10,034 nucleotides of DNA from Bdellovibrionales bacterium (GTDB lineage: Bacteria; Bdellovibrionota; Bdellovibrionia; Bdellovibrionales; UBA1609): positions 1 through 10,034 of the forward strand of contig JAGRAA010000148.1 in NCBI GenBank assembly GCA_020435185.1, written 5' to 3'. The notes under the pieces are model-generated. The model saw nothing but the letters and a program-made list of their open reading frames with translations, made no database searches and was not told the DNA's origin. The position numbers and the translations under genes were made by a program. Positions 1 to 6,764 of this stretch are shown one piece after another (positions within the stretch are counted from its first letter, which is position 1; each line of letters starts with the position of its first letter).

Positions 1-1
1 G

Positions 2-934
2 AAAGAAGTGGGAGAAAAAGAAAGATTAGAAAATCCATTGATGAGTTATCTTAGAAATAAATTAGGACACATTGATAGTGATGCTTTGACTGCAAATCAA
101 AGCTTTTTGAGGGTTCTAGATATGGTAAGAGAAAAGATCCTTCCTGCTTTAGAGGTTAATACAAAAATAGCAAGTGCAAAAAAGAGACAAAAGGATTTGA
201 GAAAAAATCTTGTTGAGCTTAAAGAGCTTATCCGCGAACAGGGAGGGCTTTCTTACAATAGACGAGTTTTGAAGAAATTGAATGCAGATGGGACAGCCGT
301 AGTGGTCGAAGAGCCTGCAATACTAAAGGATTTTTACTTTACCTTTAACACTCCTAAACGCGTAGACCAAGATAACAATGTGGTCGAAGAAAGTGGTGTT
401 TCAGGTGTTATTAAAGCATCAATGGTGCAGTCTCGAGTGGGCCAGCAGGAGAATGCAGGTCTTGCGAGGCTTTCTCAAGGAGACATAGATTTATACGAAA
501 AATTGATCGCTGAGAAAAAAGCTTTTTCGATCGAAATGAGAGATCAAGATGGAAAAATAATTGGAGGAGGTTGGGGTCCCATTGGAGAGTCTCAATACGA
601 GGGTGAGAGCGTTGCTTATCCCGTTCTATTTGTTAATTTTCGCAATGGCGAAGGAAATAAAGCCACACAAGAGAGAGTTGGGATTCTGTTTGCTCAAGCC
701 ATGAAAATCATGTCTATCGATCTATTTGATCGAGCGGGTTTTAAAATGCAAGATTCTGTGATGGTGAGCAATTATACGGCAACAGTAGGGGGAGTATATA
801 TCCCGATGTCTTCGTTTTTACGAATGCTTGTTCAGATGAGGTCAGGACAACAGCTTGGTTATGATGATGTTCAATGGCCAGCAAATAATGGATCTATAAA
901 TTTAGATTACATTATAGAGCTTCTTGAAAAATAG
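2..934 (+). CDS. Hypothetical protein, probably 5'-truncated by the window edge
   Basis: I do not recognise this protein. The frame is open from base 2, and the first possible start (GTG at 8) has no Shine-Dalgarno sequence in the few bases before it, so the true start probably lies outside the window. About 310 residues are visible. The first third is charged and helical, with a Lys/Glu/Arg-rich stretch (about residues 55-75 counted from GTG 8) suggesting a coiled coil or helical hairpin. The remainder looks globular, with Gly-rich turns (IIGGGWGPIG around 185-194) and mixed hydrophobic segments. There is no signal peptide in the visible part, no membrane segment, and no catalytic motif I can name. 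It ends in TAG, 23 bases from the end of the convergent recN gene. Normal codon use and the long open frame make it a real gene. Its function is unknown, and a cytoplasmic or structural role is only a guess. Confidence 0.8.
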   Translation, partial: KEVGEKERLENPLMSYLRNKLGHIDSDALTANQSFLRVLDMVREKILPALEVNTKIASAKKRQKDLRKNLVELKELIREQGGLSYNRRVLKKLNADGTAVVVEEPAILKDFYFTFNTPKRVDQDNNVVEESGVSGVIKASMVQSRVGQQENAGLARLSQGDIDLYEKLIAEKKAFSIEMRDQDGKIIGGGWGPIGESQYEGESVAYPVLFVNFRNGEGNKATQERVGILFAQAMKIMSIDLFDRAGFKMQDSVMVSNYTATVGGVYIPMSSFLRMLVQMRSGQQLGYDDVQWPANNGSINLDYIIELLEK

Positions 935-947
935 GCTTTGAATTATG

Positions 948-979
948 AGAGCTCTTCTCAGTGCTTTAAGAGCTCTTTT
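948..979 (+). terminator. Hairpin terminator candidate overlapping the 3' end of recN
   Basis: AGAGCTCTT (948-956) pairs perfectly with AAGAGCTCT (968-976) around an 11-base loop, and a short T run (976-979) follows on the plus strand. It begins 14 bases after the stop codon of the plus-strand gene, so it fits a Rho-independent terminator for that gene. The right half lies inside the last codons of recN on the other strand. The T run is short, so efficiency may be modest. Read on the minus strand the same hairpin has no T tract directly after it, so it is not a good terminator for recN. Confidence 0.45.
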
Positions 980-2646
980 GCATGACTTAAGCTTGTTTTG
1001 GTGATTTTCTCTCCAGAAATCAATCGGGCAATTTCTTTTACTCGGAGGTCTTCTTTTAACGGAATGACCTCTGTCGTGATTTTTTGTTTCTGTGTACTTT
1101 TTTGAATGAGAAAATGGCTGTCTGCGAAGCGAGCCACTTGTGGAAGATGGGTGATGCAGATAACCTGTTGACCTTGACTGATACTTTTCAGTTTTTTACC
1201 AACTTTTTCAGCGGTTTCTCCACTAACGCCTGTGTCGACCTCGTCAAATAAATAGGTTCTGGGATAGTCTCCTTTACCACAAGATTTTTTAAGTGCTAAG
1301 AGAATGCGGCTCATTTCTCCTCCGCTGGCAACTTTGGCAATAGAAAGAGCTAGGGCATTTTTCCCTTGTTTCACCATAAACTCTACATCTGTAATCCCAT
1401 TTAAATTTGGTTCTTTTAATTCTTGAATGGAGACAGAAAATTCCACACCCTTCATATTGAGATCCAACAATTCTTTATTAACTAGTTTCAACAGTTTTTG
1501 GCTCGATTTATATCTTTTTTCATGAAGCTTTTTTGCCTCTTGATTCAATTGAGACCATTCAGTTTTGAGTTGATTTTTTAGGCGCTCAATATGTTCATCA
1601 CAATTTTCTATTTTATTAATTTCTTCTTCTAACTCTTGAAGTTTATCGACAATTTGAGAGAGGGATAAGCCGTGTTTCTTTTGGATTTTTTTAAGTTGGC
1701 TTAATCTTGACTCAAGATGTTCTAGGTTTTCATCTTCGGCCTGAAAAGAAGCGTTTAAATCTCGCATCTCAAATACTCCTTCTTCGATCAGAGTTTTAGC
1801 CTGCTTGAGAATTTCAACCGAAGGTCCAAGTTCAGAATGAAGATTTTGCAGTTGTTGGCCTTGCTGAGTAATTTTATATAGTTTTGCGATGACGGATTCC
1901 TCGTGGGTATAAAGACTGTATTCAGCTTCAGCGAAGAAGTCATTGAGAGTCTGTGCATTACGAAGACGTTTAATTCTTAAACTTAAGTCTTCCTCTTCTC
2001 CAGGTAGAATTTGTAGATCTTTGATTTCATCTCGTTGAAAACTTAAGAAATCAAGCTTTTGTGCTTGTGAGCTGGCATCACTTAATAGTTCTTGGAGTTC
2101 TGTTTGTAAATTTTGAACGTGATTAAAAAGTCTTTGATACGTATTCTTTTCGTTTTGAAGATCAGCATACTGATCGATCATTTCTAGATGATAGGACTTA
2201 GACAAAAGTTGCCTGCTGTCGTGTTGACCGGTCATCTCTATAAGTGGTGCAGAGGGACCAGTGATTTCGAGCAACGGAAAAATTAAATCTCTCAAGTTAT
2301 TCAACGTAGATAAAACACCATTCAAATAGATTTTCCCTTTTCCGTTGGCGGAGAGAACGCGTCTGACGATGAGTTGGTCATCTTCAGTGGGAATTCCAAA
2401 TTCTTGAAGCTGAAATTGAATATCGGGACGGGCGTGCAAGTCAAAGAGTCCTTCAATGATAGCCTGAGAAGAGCCTTGTTGAATATCTTCAGACCTAGAC
2501 TTTGCTCCCATTAAAAGTCCAAGGCTTTTGAGTAAAACTGATTTGCCAGCTCCTGTCTCTCCACTGAGTACGTTGAATCCAGGCGTAAATTCGATTTGAA
2601 TTTTATCTATGATAGCAAAGTGACTAACATTGAGTTCGAGTAACAT
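958..2646 (-). CDS. recN: DNA repair protein RecN (SMC-like ATPase)
   Basis: RecN is a cytoplasmic SMC-family ATPase that acts early in recombinational repair of double-strand breaks. The 562 residues match the family's usual length. Residues 1-28 carry the typical RecN opening, followed by Walker A GETGAGKS at 29-36. The middle (about 160-390) is Glu/Lys/Gln/Leu-rich and reads as the two arms of a short coiled coil. The C-terminal ATPase lobe holds the ABC signature SGGE (441-444), Walker B with catalytic Glu (YLFDE ending at 469, then VDTGVSG) and the His switch in THLPQVA (499-505). All key residues are present, so it should be active. It starts at ATG with GGAGAG at 2655-2660, eight bases upstream. 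The ATG shares its A with the nadK stop (TAATG), indicating translational coupling. It is the last gene of the minus-strand operon. No SOS-type operator is visible directly upstream, as that sequence is nadK coding sequence. Confidence 0.96.
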   Translation of the reverse strand: MLLELNVSHFAIIDKIQIEFTPGFNVLSGETGAGKSVLLKSLGLLMGAKSRSEDIQQGSSQAIIEGLFDLHARPDIQFQLQEFGIPTEDDQLIVRRVLSANGKGKIYLNGVLSTLNNLRDLIFPLLEITGPSAPLIEMTGQHDSRQLLSKSYHLEMIDQYADLQNEKNTYQRLFNHVQNLQTELQELLSDASSQAQKLDFLSFQRDEIKDLQILPGEEEDLSLRIKRLRNAQTLNDFFAEAEYSLYTHEESVIAKLYKITQQGQQLQNLHSELGPSVEILKQAKTLIEEGVFEMRDLNASFQAEDENLEHLESRLSQLKKIQKKHGLSLSQIVDKLQELEEEINKIENCDEHIERLKNQLKTEWSQLNQEAKKLHEKRYKSSQKLLKLVNKELLDLNMKGVEFSVSIQELKEPNLNGITDVEFMVKQGKNALALSIAKVASGGEMSRILLALKKSCGKGDYPRTYLFDEVDTGVSGETAEKVGKKLKSISQGQQVICITHLPQVARFADSHFLIQKSTQKQKITTEVIPLKEDLRVKEIARLISGEKITKTSLSHAKELLKH

Positions 2647-3512
2647 TAGGAACGCTCTCCAAATTTTAATTTCTCAGTCAACAAATGAAAGTAATTATGA
2701 GAAGGTTTTTTTAATACGTAATGCATCTTAGGGTTTTTTTCTATAGAGACCACATCGTCGCTATTGAGTGTGCCGACATTGATTCCGTCCACAGTAAGTG
2801 AAGCGGTTTGAGTTCCTTTGGCAAGATTAAACTTTAATTTATTAGAGTCCGGAAAAATAATAGGTCTGTTCGTTAAACTGTGGGGGCAAATGGGAGTTAC
2901 CACAAAAGCTTGAACTTCGGGATGCAATATAGGACCTCCCGCAGCCAAGTTATAAGCGGTAGACCCAGTAGGAGTGGAGATGATCAAGCCGTCAGCTTTT
3001 ACATCACCAACGTCTTGGTTATTCGATACGATATTTAAAAATATTAAATGGCTTCGAGCTCCTCTTTCGATAACCACATCATTGAGAGAGAGTTTATCGA
3101 CAATGACTTTATTTTTTCTCTTTACTTTCACGCGAATCATCGATCGAGGACGTTCTTCCATTTTTCCGTTAAGAGCCATCTCCAAGGTAGGATAAAGATC
3201 AGCGAGACGAGTTTCGGTTAAAAACCCTAGGGAGCCCAAGTTTACACCAAGAATAGGAATCTTACGACCATTGAGCATTCGAATAGCTTCTAGATAAGTC
3301 CCATCTCCTCCGATGACTACGACGAGGCATATTTTATTTTTAGAGGAGTAGACTGGAATTTTTTTTCCGTTAAGTTTAAAGCCTCTTTGTGGGTGGCTGA
3401 CCACTTTTATTTTTCTTTCTTTAAACCATTGCGCAACATTAATCGCTGTAGAAAGAGCAATTTCACTATTTGGTCGATAGACTATAGCCACACAAGATAT
3501 TTTTTTGCTCAC
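2646..3512 (-). CDS. nadK: NAD kinase (ATP/polyphosphate-dependent)
   Basis: NAD kinase phosphorylates the 2'-hydroxyl of the adenosine ribose of NAD to make NADP in the cytoplasm, and is normally essential. The family signatures are all visible: the GGDGT loop at 68-72, whose Asp70 is the expected catalytic base; a variant NDVVIERG (usually NE-type) at 144-151; and the Gly-rich DGLIISTPTGSTAYNLAAGGP run near 174-194. The C-terminal beta domain includes ICPHSLTNRPI. At 288 residues it is family-normal. The start is GTG at 3512, with AGAGGG (3519-3524) six bases upstream. The GTG overlaps the stop of the upstream peptidase gene as GTGA, and its own stop overlaps the recN start. The nadK-recN order occurs in several bacterial groups. 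No other start fits both the SD spacing and the conserved N-terminal strand. Confidence 0.96.
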   Translation of the reverse strand: MSKKISCVAIVYRPNSEIALSTAINVAQWFKERKIKVVSHPQRGFKLNGKKIPVYSSKNKICLVVVIGGDGTYLEAIRMLNGRKIPILGVNLGSLGFLTETRLADLYPTLEMALNGKMEERPRSMIRVKVKRKNKVIVDKLSLNDVVIERGARSHLIFLNIVSNNQDVGDVKADGLIISTPTGSTAYNLAAGGPILHPEVQAFVVTPICPHSLTNRPIIFPDSNKLKFNLAKGTQTASLTVDGINVGTLNSDDVVSIEKNPKMHYVLKKPSHNYFHLLTEKLKFGERS

Positions 3513-5593
3513 AATAAGCCCTCTCGTCTGAGCAAGGCATTAGGGTCAGGCTCTCGGCCTCTAAATTTTTTGTATAGGTCCATGGGGTCTTCGCTGCCGC
3601 CACGACTAAGAATATTATCTCTGAAGCTGCGGGAAACTTCAGTGTTAAAAATACCTTTTTCTTGAAATAACTCAAAAGCATCGGCATCAAGTACTTCAGC
3701 CCATTTATAGCTATAGTATCCCGCAGAGTATCCTCCGGCAAAAATATGAGAAAAAGAAACAGACATCACTGCATTAGGTTGTTTGGGCATGAGTCTCATT
3801 CGATCAGTGGCTTCTATTTCTACTTTTTCAACATCCTTGAAGTTTGTAGGATCAACAGCATGCCATGCCATATCTAGAAACCCAAAGCTGAGTTGTCGAC
3901 TAGAATAATAGCCGGACATAAATTGATTAGCCTCTTTAATCTTTAAGATCAGCTCTTGTGGAATATTTTCACCAGACTGATAATGTTTCGCAAATAAATT
4001 AAGGGATTCTTCTTCAAGTGTCCAATTCTCAAAAATTTGAGAAGGGAGTTCAACAAAATCCCAGTGCACATTGGCTCCAGATAAACTCTTATAATGACAC
4101 TGAGAAAGCAATCCATGAAGAGCATGTCCAAACTCATGAAAAAGTGTTCTCACTTCATTAAAGGTCAAAAGCGAAGGAGTTGTAGGGGAAGAGGGAGTAA
4201 AATTACAAACAATCCCAATATGTGGCCTTTCTACGTGTCCTTTTTGTAGACCTTGTTCTTTAAAGTTTGTCATCCAGGCGCCAGAACGCTTGCTATCTCT
4301 CGGGAAAAAATCAGCGTAGAATAACCCAACAAAACTTTTTGTCGACTTATTATAAACCTCAAAAACTTGAACGTCTTTATGATAGACAGGGTAATCCTTA
4401 GAGGGTTGGAAACTCAAATCATAAAGGATTTCAGCATGTTTAAAAACTCCATCAATGACATTCTCTAATTTAAAATAAGGGCGAAGAACTTCATCGTCGA
4501 AACTAAATTTTTCTTTTTTTAATTTTTCAATATAATAACCCACATCCCAGGGTTTAAGCTCATCTAATGCGTCAAGATCTCTAGCAAAAGCGGTCAGCTC
4601 TTCAAGTTCTTTTTGAGCGGCAGGCAGAGTTTTATTGAGCAGTTGATTCAAAAAGGTCATGACTTTGTCGCTCGACTTTGCCATCCGCTTTTGTAAAACA
4701 AAATCGGCATGATTTTTAAATCCAAGCAGTTGAGCTCTTTGAAATCTGAGTCGTACAATTTTAAGCATGACTTCCGAATTATCGAAATCATCTTTATAAC
4801 ATTTGCTGGCCATGGCTTGCCACATTTGTTCACGCAATTCTCTATTAGGGGCATAAGTCATAAACGCTGTATAGCTAGGGCCCTGCAAGTTAAAAATCCA
4901 AGTGTTCTCTTTGTTGAATTTCTTTGCTTCTCTTTTTGCAGCTTCGATGGACGATTCAGGAATACCTTTTAGATCATCGGCGTTTGTGATTTCAAGCTGA
5001 TAGGAGTTAGTCGCTTTAAGAACATTTTCCGAAAAAATGGGAGCTATAGAGGCTAATTCTTGATCAATCTTACGGAGAGAATTTTTTTGCTCTTCATTGA
5101 GGAGGGCACCATTTCTCGTAAAGTCTTCGTATGTATTTTTTAATAAGACTTTTTGTTCTTGATTGAGTTTCTTTTGGTCAACGGTATCGTAAACAGTTTT
5201 TACTTTTTGAAAAAGGGCTTCGTTCAAAGTGATATCGTTTGAAAATTCAGAAAGAAGCGGACCAATTTCTTTTGCTAGTTCTTGGAGAGTATCGTTGGTG
5301 TGCGAACTCATTAGATTATAGAAGACTGTAGTGGGTAAATCTAATGACTCTGATGAAACTTCTAAGGCTTCAATGGTGTTTTCGAAGCTCGGTTTTTCAG
5401 TGGATTCAACGATTTTTTTGATCTCCTCCCTGGAAACTTTTAAAGCTTCTTGGATGGCTGGCAAAAAATGCTCGTTTTGAATAACATCAAACGGTGTGGC
5501 GTTGTTTTTTAGTTTGGGCGGATTAACAAGTGGGTTATTTTTTAAATCATTCATTAAATCTGGATACCATGAAATGTCTACAAGATCACTCAT
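3509..5593 (-). CDS. prlC: M3 family zinc oligopeptidase, oligopeptidase A-like
   Basis: This is a thimet-oligopeptidase-family (M3A) metallopeptidase of 694 residues, close to the roughly 680 of Escherichia coli OpdA and Dcp. The zinc site is HEFGH at 486-490. The third ligand is Glu515 in DFVELPSQ, 29 residues after the first His as in known members. The Gly/Tyr-rich SHIFAGGYSAGYYSYKW segment (about 615-631) and the FRGREPDPN tail are typical. The wording of the C-terminal third (HIFAGGY, SRGGSEDPMDLYKKFRGREP) is closer to my memory of OpdA/PrlC than of Dcp, hence the symbol. A dipeptidyl carboxypeptidase cannot be excluded. There is no signal peptide, so it should act in the cytoplasm on short peptides, including cleaved signal peptides. 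The ATG at 5593 has no clear SD; ATG at 5554 (Met14) also fits the family start. Its last bases overlap the nadK start. It lies 39 bases after the lipoprotein gene. Confidence 0.93.
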   Translation of the reverse strand: MSDLVDISWYPDLMNDLKNNPLVNPPKLKNNATPFDVIQNEHFLPAIQEALKVSREEIKKIVESTEKPSFENTIEALEVSSESLDLPTTVFYNLMSSHTNDTLQELAKEIGPLLSEFSNDITLNEALFQKVKTVYDTVDQKKLNQEQKVLLKNTYEDFTRNGALLNEEQKNSLRKIDQELASIAPIFSENVLKATNSYQLEITNADDLKGIPESSIEAAKREAKKFNKENTWIFNLQGPSYTAFMTYAPNRELREQMWQAMASKCYKDDFDNSEVMLKIVRLRFQRAQLLGFKNHADFVLQKRMAKSSDKVMTFLNQLLNKTLPAAQKELEELTAFARDLDALDELKPWDVGYYIEKLKKEKFSFDDEVLRPYFKLENVIDGVFKHAEILYDLSFQPSKDYPVYHKDVQVFEVYNKSTKSFVGLFYADFFPRDSKRSGAWMTNFKEQGLQKGHVERPHIGIVCNFTPSSPTTPSLLTFNEVRTLFHEFGHALHGLLSQCHYKSLSGANVHWDFVELPSQIFENWTLEEESLNLFAKHYQSGENIPQELILKIKEANQFMSGYYSSRQLSFGFLDMAWHAVDPTNFKDVEKVEIEATDRMRLMPKQPNAVMSVSFSHIFAGGYSAGYYSYKWAEVLDADAFELFQEKGIFNTEVSRSFRDNILSRGGSEDPMDLYKKFRGREPDPNALLRREGLL

Positions 5594-5632
5594 GAACTGT
5601 GTTATTCAGCTACGAATTTTTAATCAATGATA

Positions 5633-6106
5633 TTAAAGGCAGATGCCCTGCCCCCAAACATAACCAAACCATGTCACCGGAACACAGCGACACCAGTATT
5701 GGTCTGTCAGCGTATTGCAGGTTCGAACGAGATTTACATTGGCGCAAACCACGGCGTAGCCGTAGTACATTGGAGCGGTTCCATAAGGACATGCGGAGAT
5801 ATAATTTACAGTATTCGGAAGATAGGTCGCTGAGTAAACTTGATAAGTAGTATTTTGCTGTCTAACCAGTCGATTTACGGAGTCGCAGTTGATGGAGGAG
5901 GTTTCACAAAACTCACCACGTTGATGGTCATAGGGGCGGTAGGAACCATCGCTATAGGCACAACGGTAACGATTTTGGTTTAAATAACGATCTTGGGGAG
6001 TGCTTACTCTGGTCTTAGGAGTATAGTCTGCCTCATTGCCGCAAGATGTCAAAATGATCAACATTAATGGGACTATGACGAGCTTCAGAATTAAAGATTC
6101 TTTCAT
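5633..6106 (-). CDS. Cysteine-rich predicted lipoprotein, unknown function
   Basis: I do not recognise this 157-residue protein. It starts with a short Lys-containing n-region, a hydrophobic core (about residues 5-18) and a lipobox LTSC with Cys22 as the lipidated residue. Gly at +2 and the absence of Asp there favour outer-membrane sorting if Escherichia coli rules hold. The mature part is rich in Tyr (about 16) and Cys (nine besides Cys22), including FCETSSINC, YWCRC and a near-terminal CL. This suggests a disulfide-bonded periplasmic or surface domain. The ATG at 6106 is chosen because GGAGA (6115-6119) lies eight bases upstream; a TTG further upstream would place that SD inside the gene. 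By hand count 5641-5940 is about 48% GC, against about 25-35% in single 60-base lines sampled from the neighbouring peptidase and recN genes. It is possibly the first gene of the peptidase-nadK-recN operon, with no clear terminator in the 39-base gap. Confidence 0.8.
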   Translation of the reverse strand: MKESLILKLVIVPLMLIILTSCGNEADYTPKTRVSTPQDRYLNQNRYRCAYSDGSYRPYDHQRGEFCETSSINCDSVNRLVRQQNTTYQVYSATYLPNTVNYISACPYGTAPMYYGYAVVCANVNLVRTCNTLTDQYWCRCVPVTWFGYVWGQGICL

Positions 6107-6114
6107 TATGATAT

Positions 6115-6119
6115 TCTCC
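6115..6119 (-). promoter_or_regulatory. Ribosome binding site of the lipoprotein gene
   Basis: GGAGA on the minus strand, eight bases from ATG 6106. It decides the start: the longer in-frame TTG at 6121 would put this SD inside the coding sequence and would push extra residues in front of a perfect lipoprotein signal. Confidence 0.7.
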
Positions 6120-6123
6120 AAAA

Positions 6124-6174
6124 ATTATATGCTTAGTCATTGCGCAATTTAGTGACTGATGACCTATTAGGCAA
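6124..6174 (-). promoter_or_regulatory. Promoter candidate(s) for the lipoprotein-led operon
   Basis: On the minus strand TTGCCT (6169-6174) and TAAATT (6146-6151) are separated by exactly 17 bases, a reasonable sigma70-like pair (four of six matches each). A perfect TATAAT (6124-6129) lies closer to the gene, but it has no good -35 and would start transcription at or inside the SD. The first pair is therefore the more useful candidate. Both readings are by eye only. Confidence 0.35.
6139..6148. repeat. Perfect 10-base palindrome ATTGCGCAAT
   Basis: A 10-base perfect palindrome sits between the two divergent genes, overlapping the candidate -10 and the start region of the minus promoter. It is flanked by AGTCA (6135-6139) and TGACT (6153-6157), a wider inverted repeat offset from the palindrome centre. 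The position suits a repressor operator, but no regulator gene is nearby and no T tract makes it a terminator. Confidence 0.3.
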
Positions 6175-6207
6175 CCCTTTTTTTTAACAGATGGGGAGTT
6201 TAAAAAA

Positions 6208-6225
6208 ATGCCAAAAATTTGCTGA
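6208..6225 (+). other. Five-codon reading frame with a strong ribosome binding site
   Basis: GGGGAG (6193-6198) stands nine bases before ATG 6208, the best SD/ATG pair upstream of the exported-protein gene, yet it opens only MPKIC before TGA (6223-6225). A frame that joins the downstream gene (open from 6204) lies one base off; one extra A in the A5 run at 6213-6217 would connect them. It may be a leader peptide, a frameshift (real or sequencing), or chance. Confidence 0.3.
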
Positions 6226-6266
6226 AATCTATTGTTCCCTTGTGGAGACCACGGCAGTATGAGGTT

Positions 6267-6764
6267 ATGAGCATTTCAATTTTTAAATGGATAATGTTAC
6301 CTCTGTTGAGTTTCTCCATCCCCTCTTATAGACCATTGACCTATAAAAAAGGGGATAGCTCTATGATAGAAGGGGTCTATCAAGGGGGCAAACTGGGCCG
6401 AACTCTAGATCTGTTGGCCGTTAGAAAGCGTTTTTACCCAAAATCTAAAATAGAACGCTGGATTTTTGATATTGGCCTTCATAAGGGACATTATCTCGAT
6501 TCCCCTCCTTTAGTTCATATTGCTTTGGATAGATCTCGAGAGACCTTAACCTTAGACATGAAAAAGGTTAAAATAGAAGATGAGGGAAAGATAGTTCGAG
6601 GCCTCTTGAATTCTCAATTTGTAAGTTCAGCGAAGGTGTTTAAAAGTCCTGCTGGTTATGAACTTACGATAGAAGTTAAGTTAAAAAAGCCTATTCAATT
6701 GAACGCATTTTTTATGACTCCTAAAAAGAACAGTCGATTGGTGCTCGATCTATCAAAGATGTAA
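6267..6764 (+). CDS. Small exported AMIN-like domain protein
   Basis: This is a 165-residue protein from ATG 6267. The N-terminus (K7 followed by hydrophobic residues 8-19) reads as a signal peptide or membrane anchor. The rest resembles AMIN-type beta domains, known as peptidoglycan-binding or targeting modules in amidases and secretin partners. It alternates short beta-strands (HIALDRSRETLTLDM, YELTIEVKLKKPIQL) and closes on SRLVLDLSKM, like the RlVIDL ends of that fold. No amidase domain follows, so if the fold is right it would bind rather than cut. The start is uncertain: ATG 6267 has GAGG only two bases away, TTG 6219 extends the protein by 16 residues, and a strong SD serves an out-of-frame ATG at 6208. 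Its stop overlaps the next gene as TAATG, so the two are coupled. The fold assignment is my pattern reading and is tentative. Confidence 0.7.
   Translation: MSISIFKWIMLPLLSFSIPSYRPLTYKKGDSSMIEGVYQGGKLGRTLDLLAVRKRFYPKSKIERWIFDIGLHKGHYLDSPPLVHIALDRSRETLTLDMKKVKIEDEGKIVRGLLNSQFVSSAKVFKSPAGYELTIEVKLKKPIQLNAFFMTPKKNSRLVLDLSKM

Noticed and set aside
3387..3665. Plus-strand open frame of 92 codons
   Set aside because: It is antisense to the start of nadK and the end of the peptidase gene, both of which are secure by motif. It shows no coding features of its own.
5604..5617. ATTC/GAAT inverted repeat between the lipoprotein and peptidase genes, considered as a terminator
   Set aside because: The stem is only four base pairs and no T tract follows on the minus strand, so read-through into the peptidase gene is more likely.
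5599..5850. Plus-strand open frame of 83 codons antisense to the lipoprotein gene
   Set aside because: It has no SD and no recognisable domain, and it lies opposite a gene with a clear lipobox and ribosome binding site. Two more frames are open here only because the region is GC-richer.
6107..6121. Upstream TTG start for the lipoprotein gene
   Set aside because: It would place the GGAGA ribosome binding site inside the coding region and add residues before a complete signal peptide. ATG 6106 is preferred.
6178..6185. Run of eight Ts in the divergent region, considered as a terminator tail or phase-variable tract
   Set aside because: No stable stem precedes it on the plus strand and no open frame spans it, so length changes would have no obvious coding effect.
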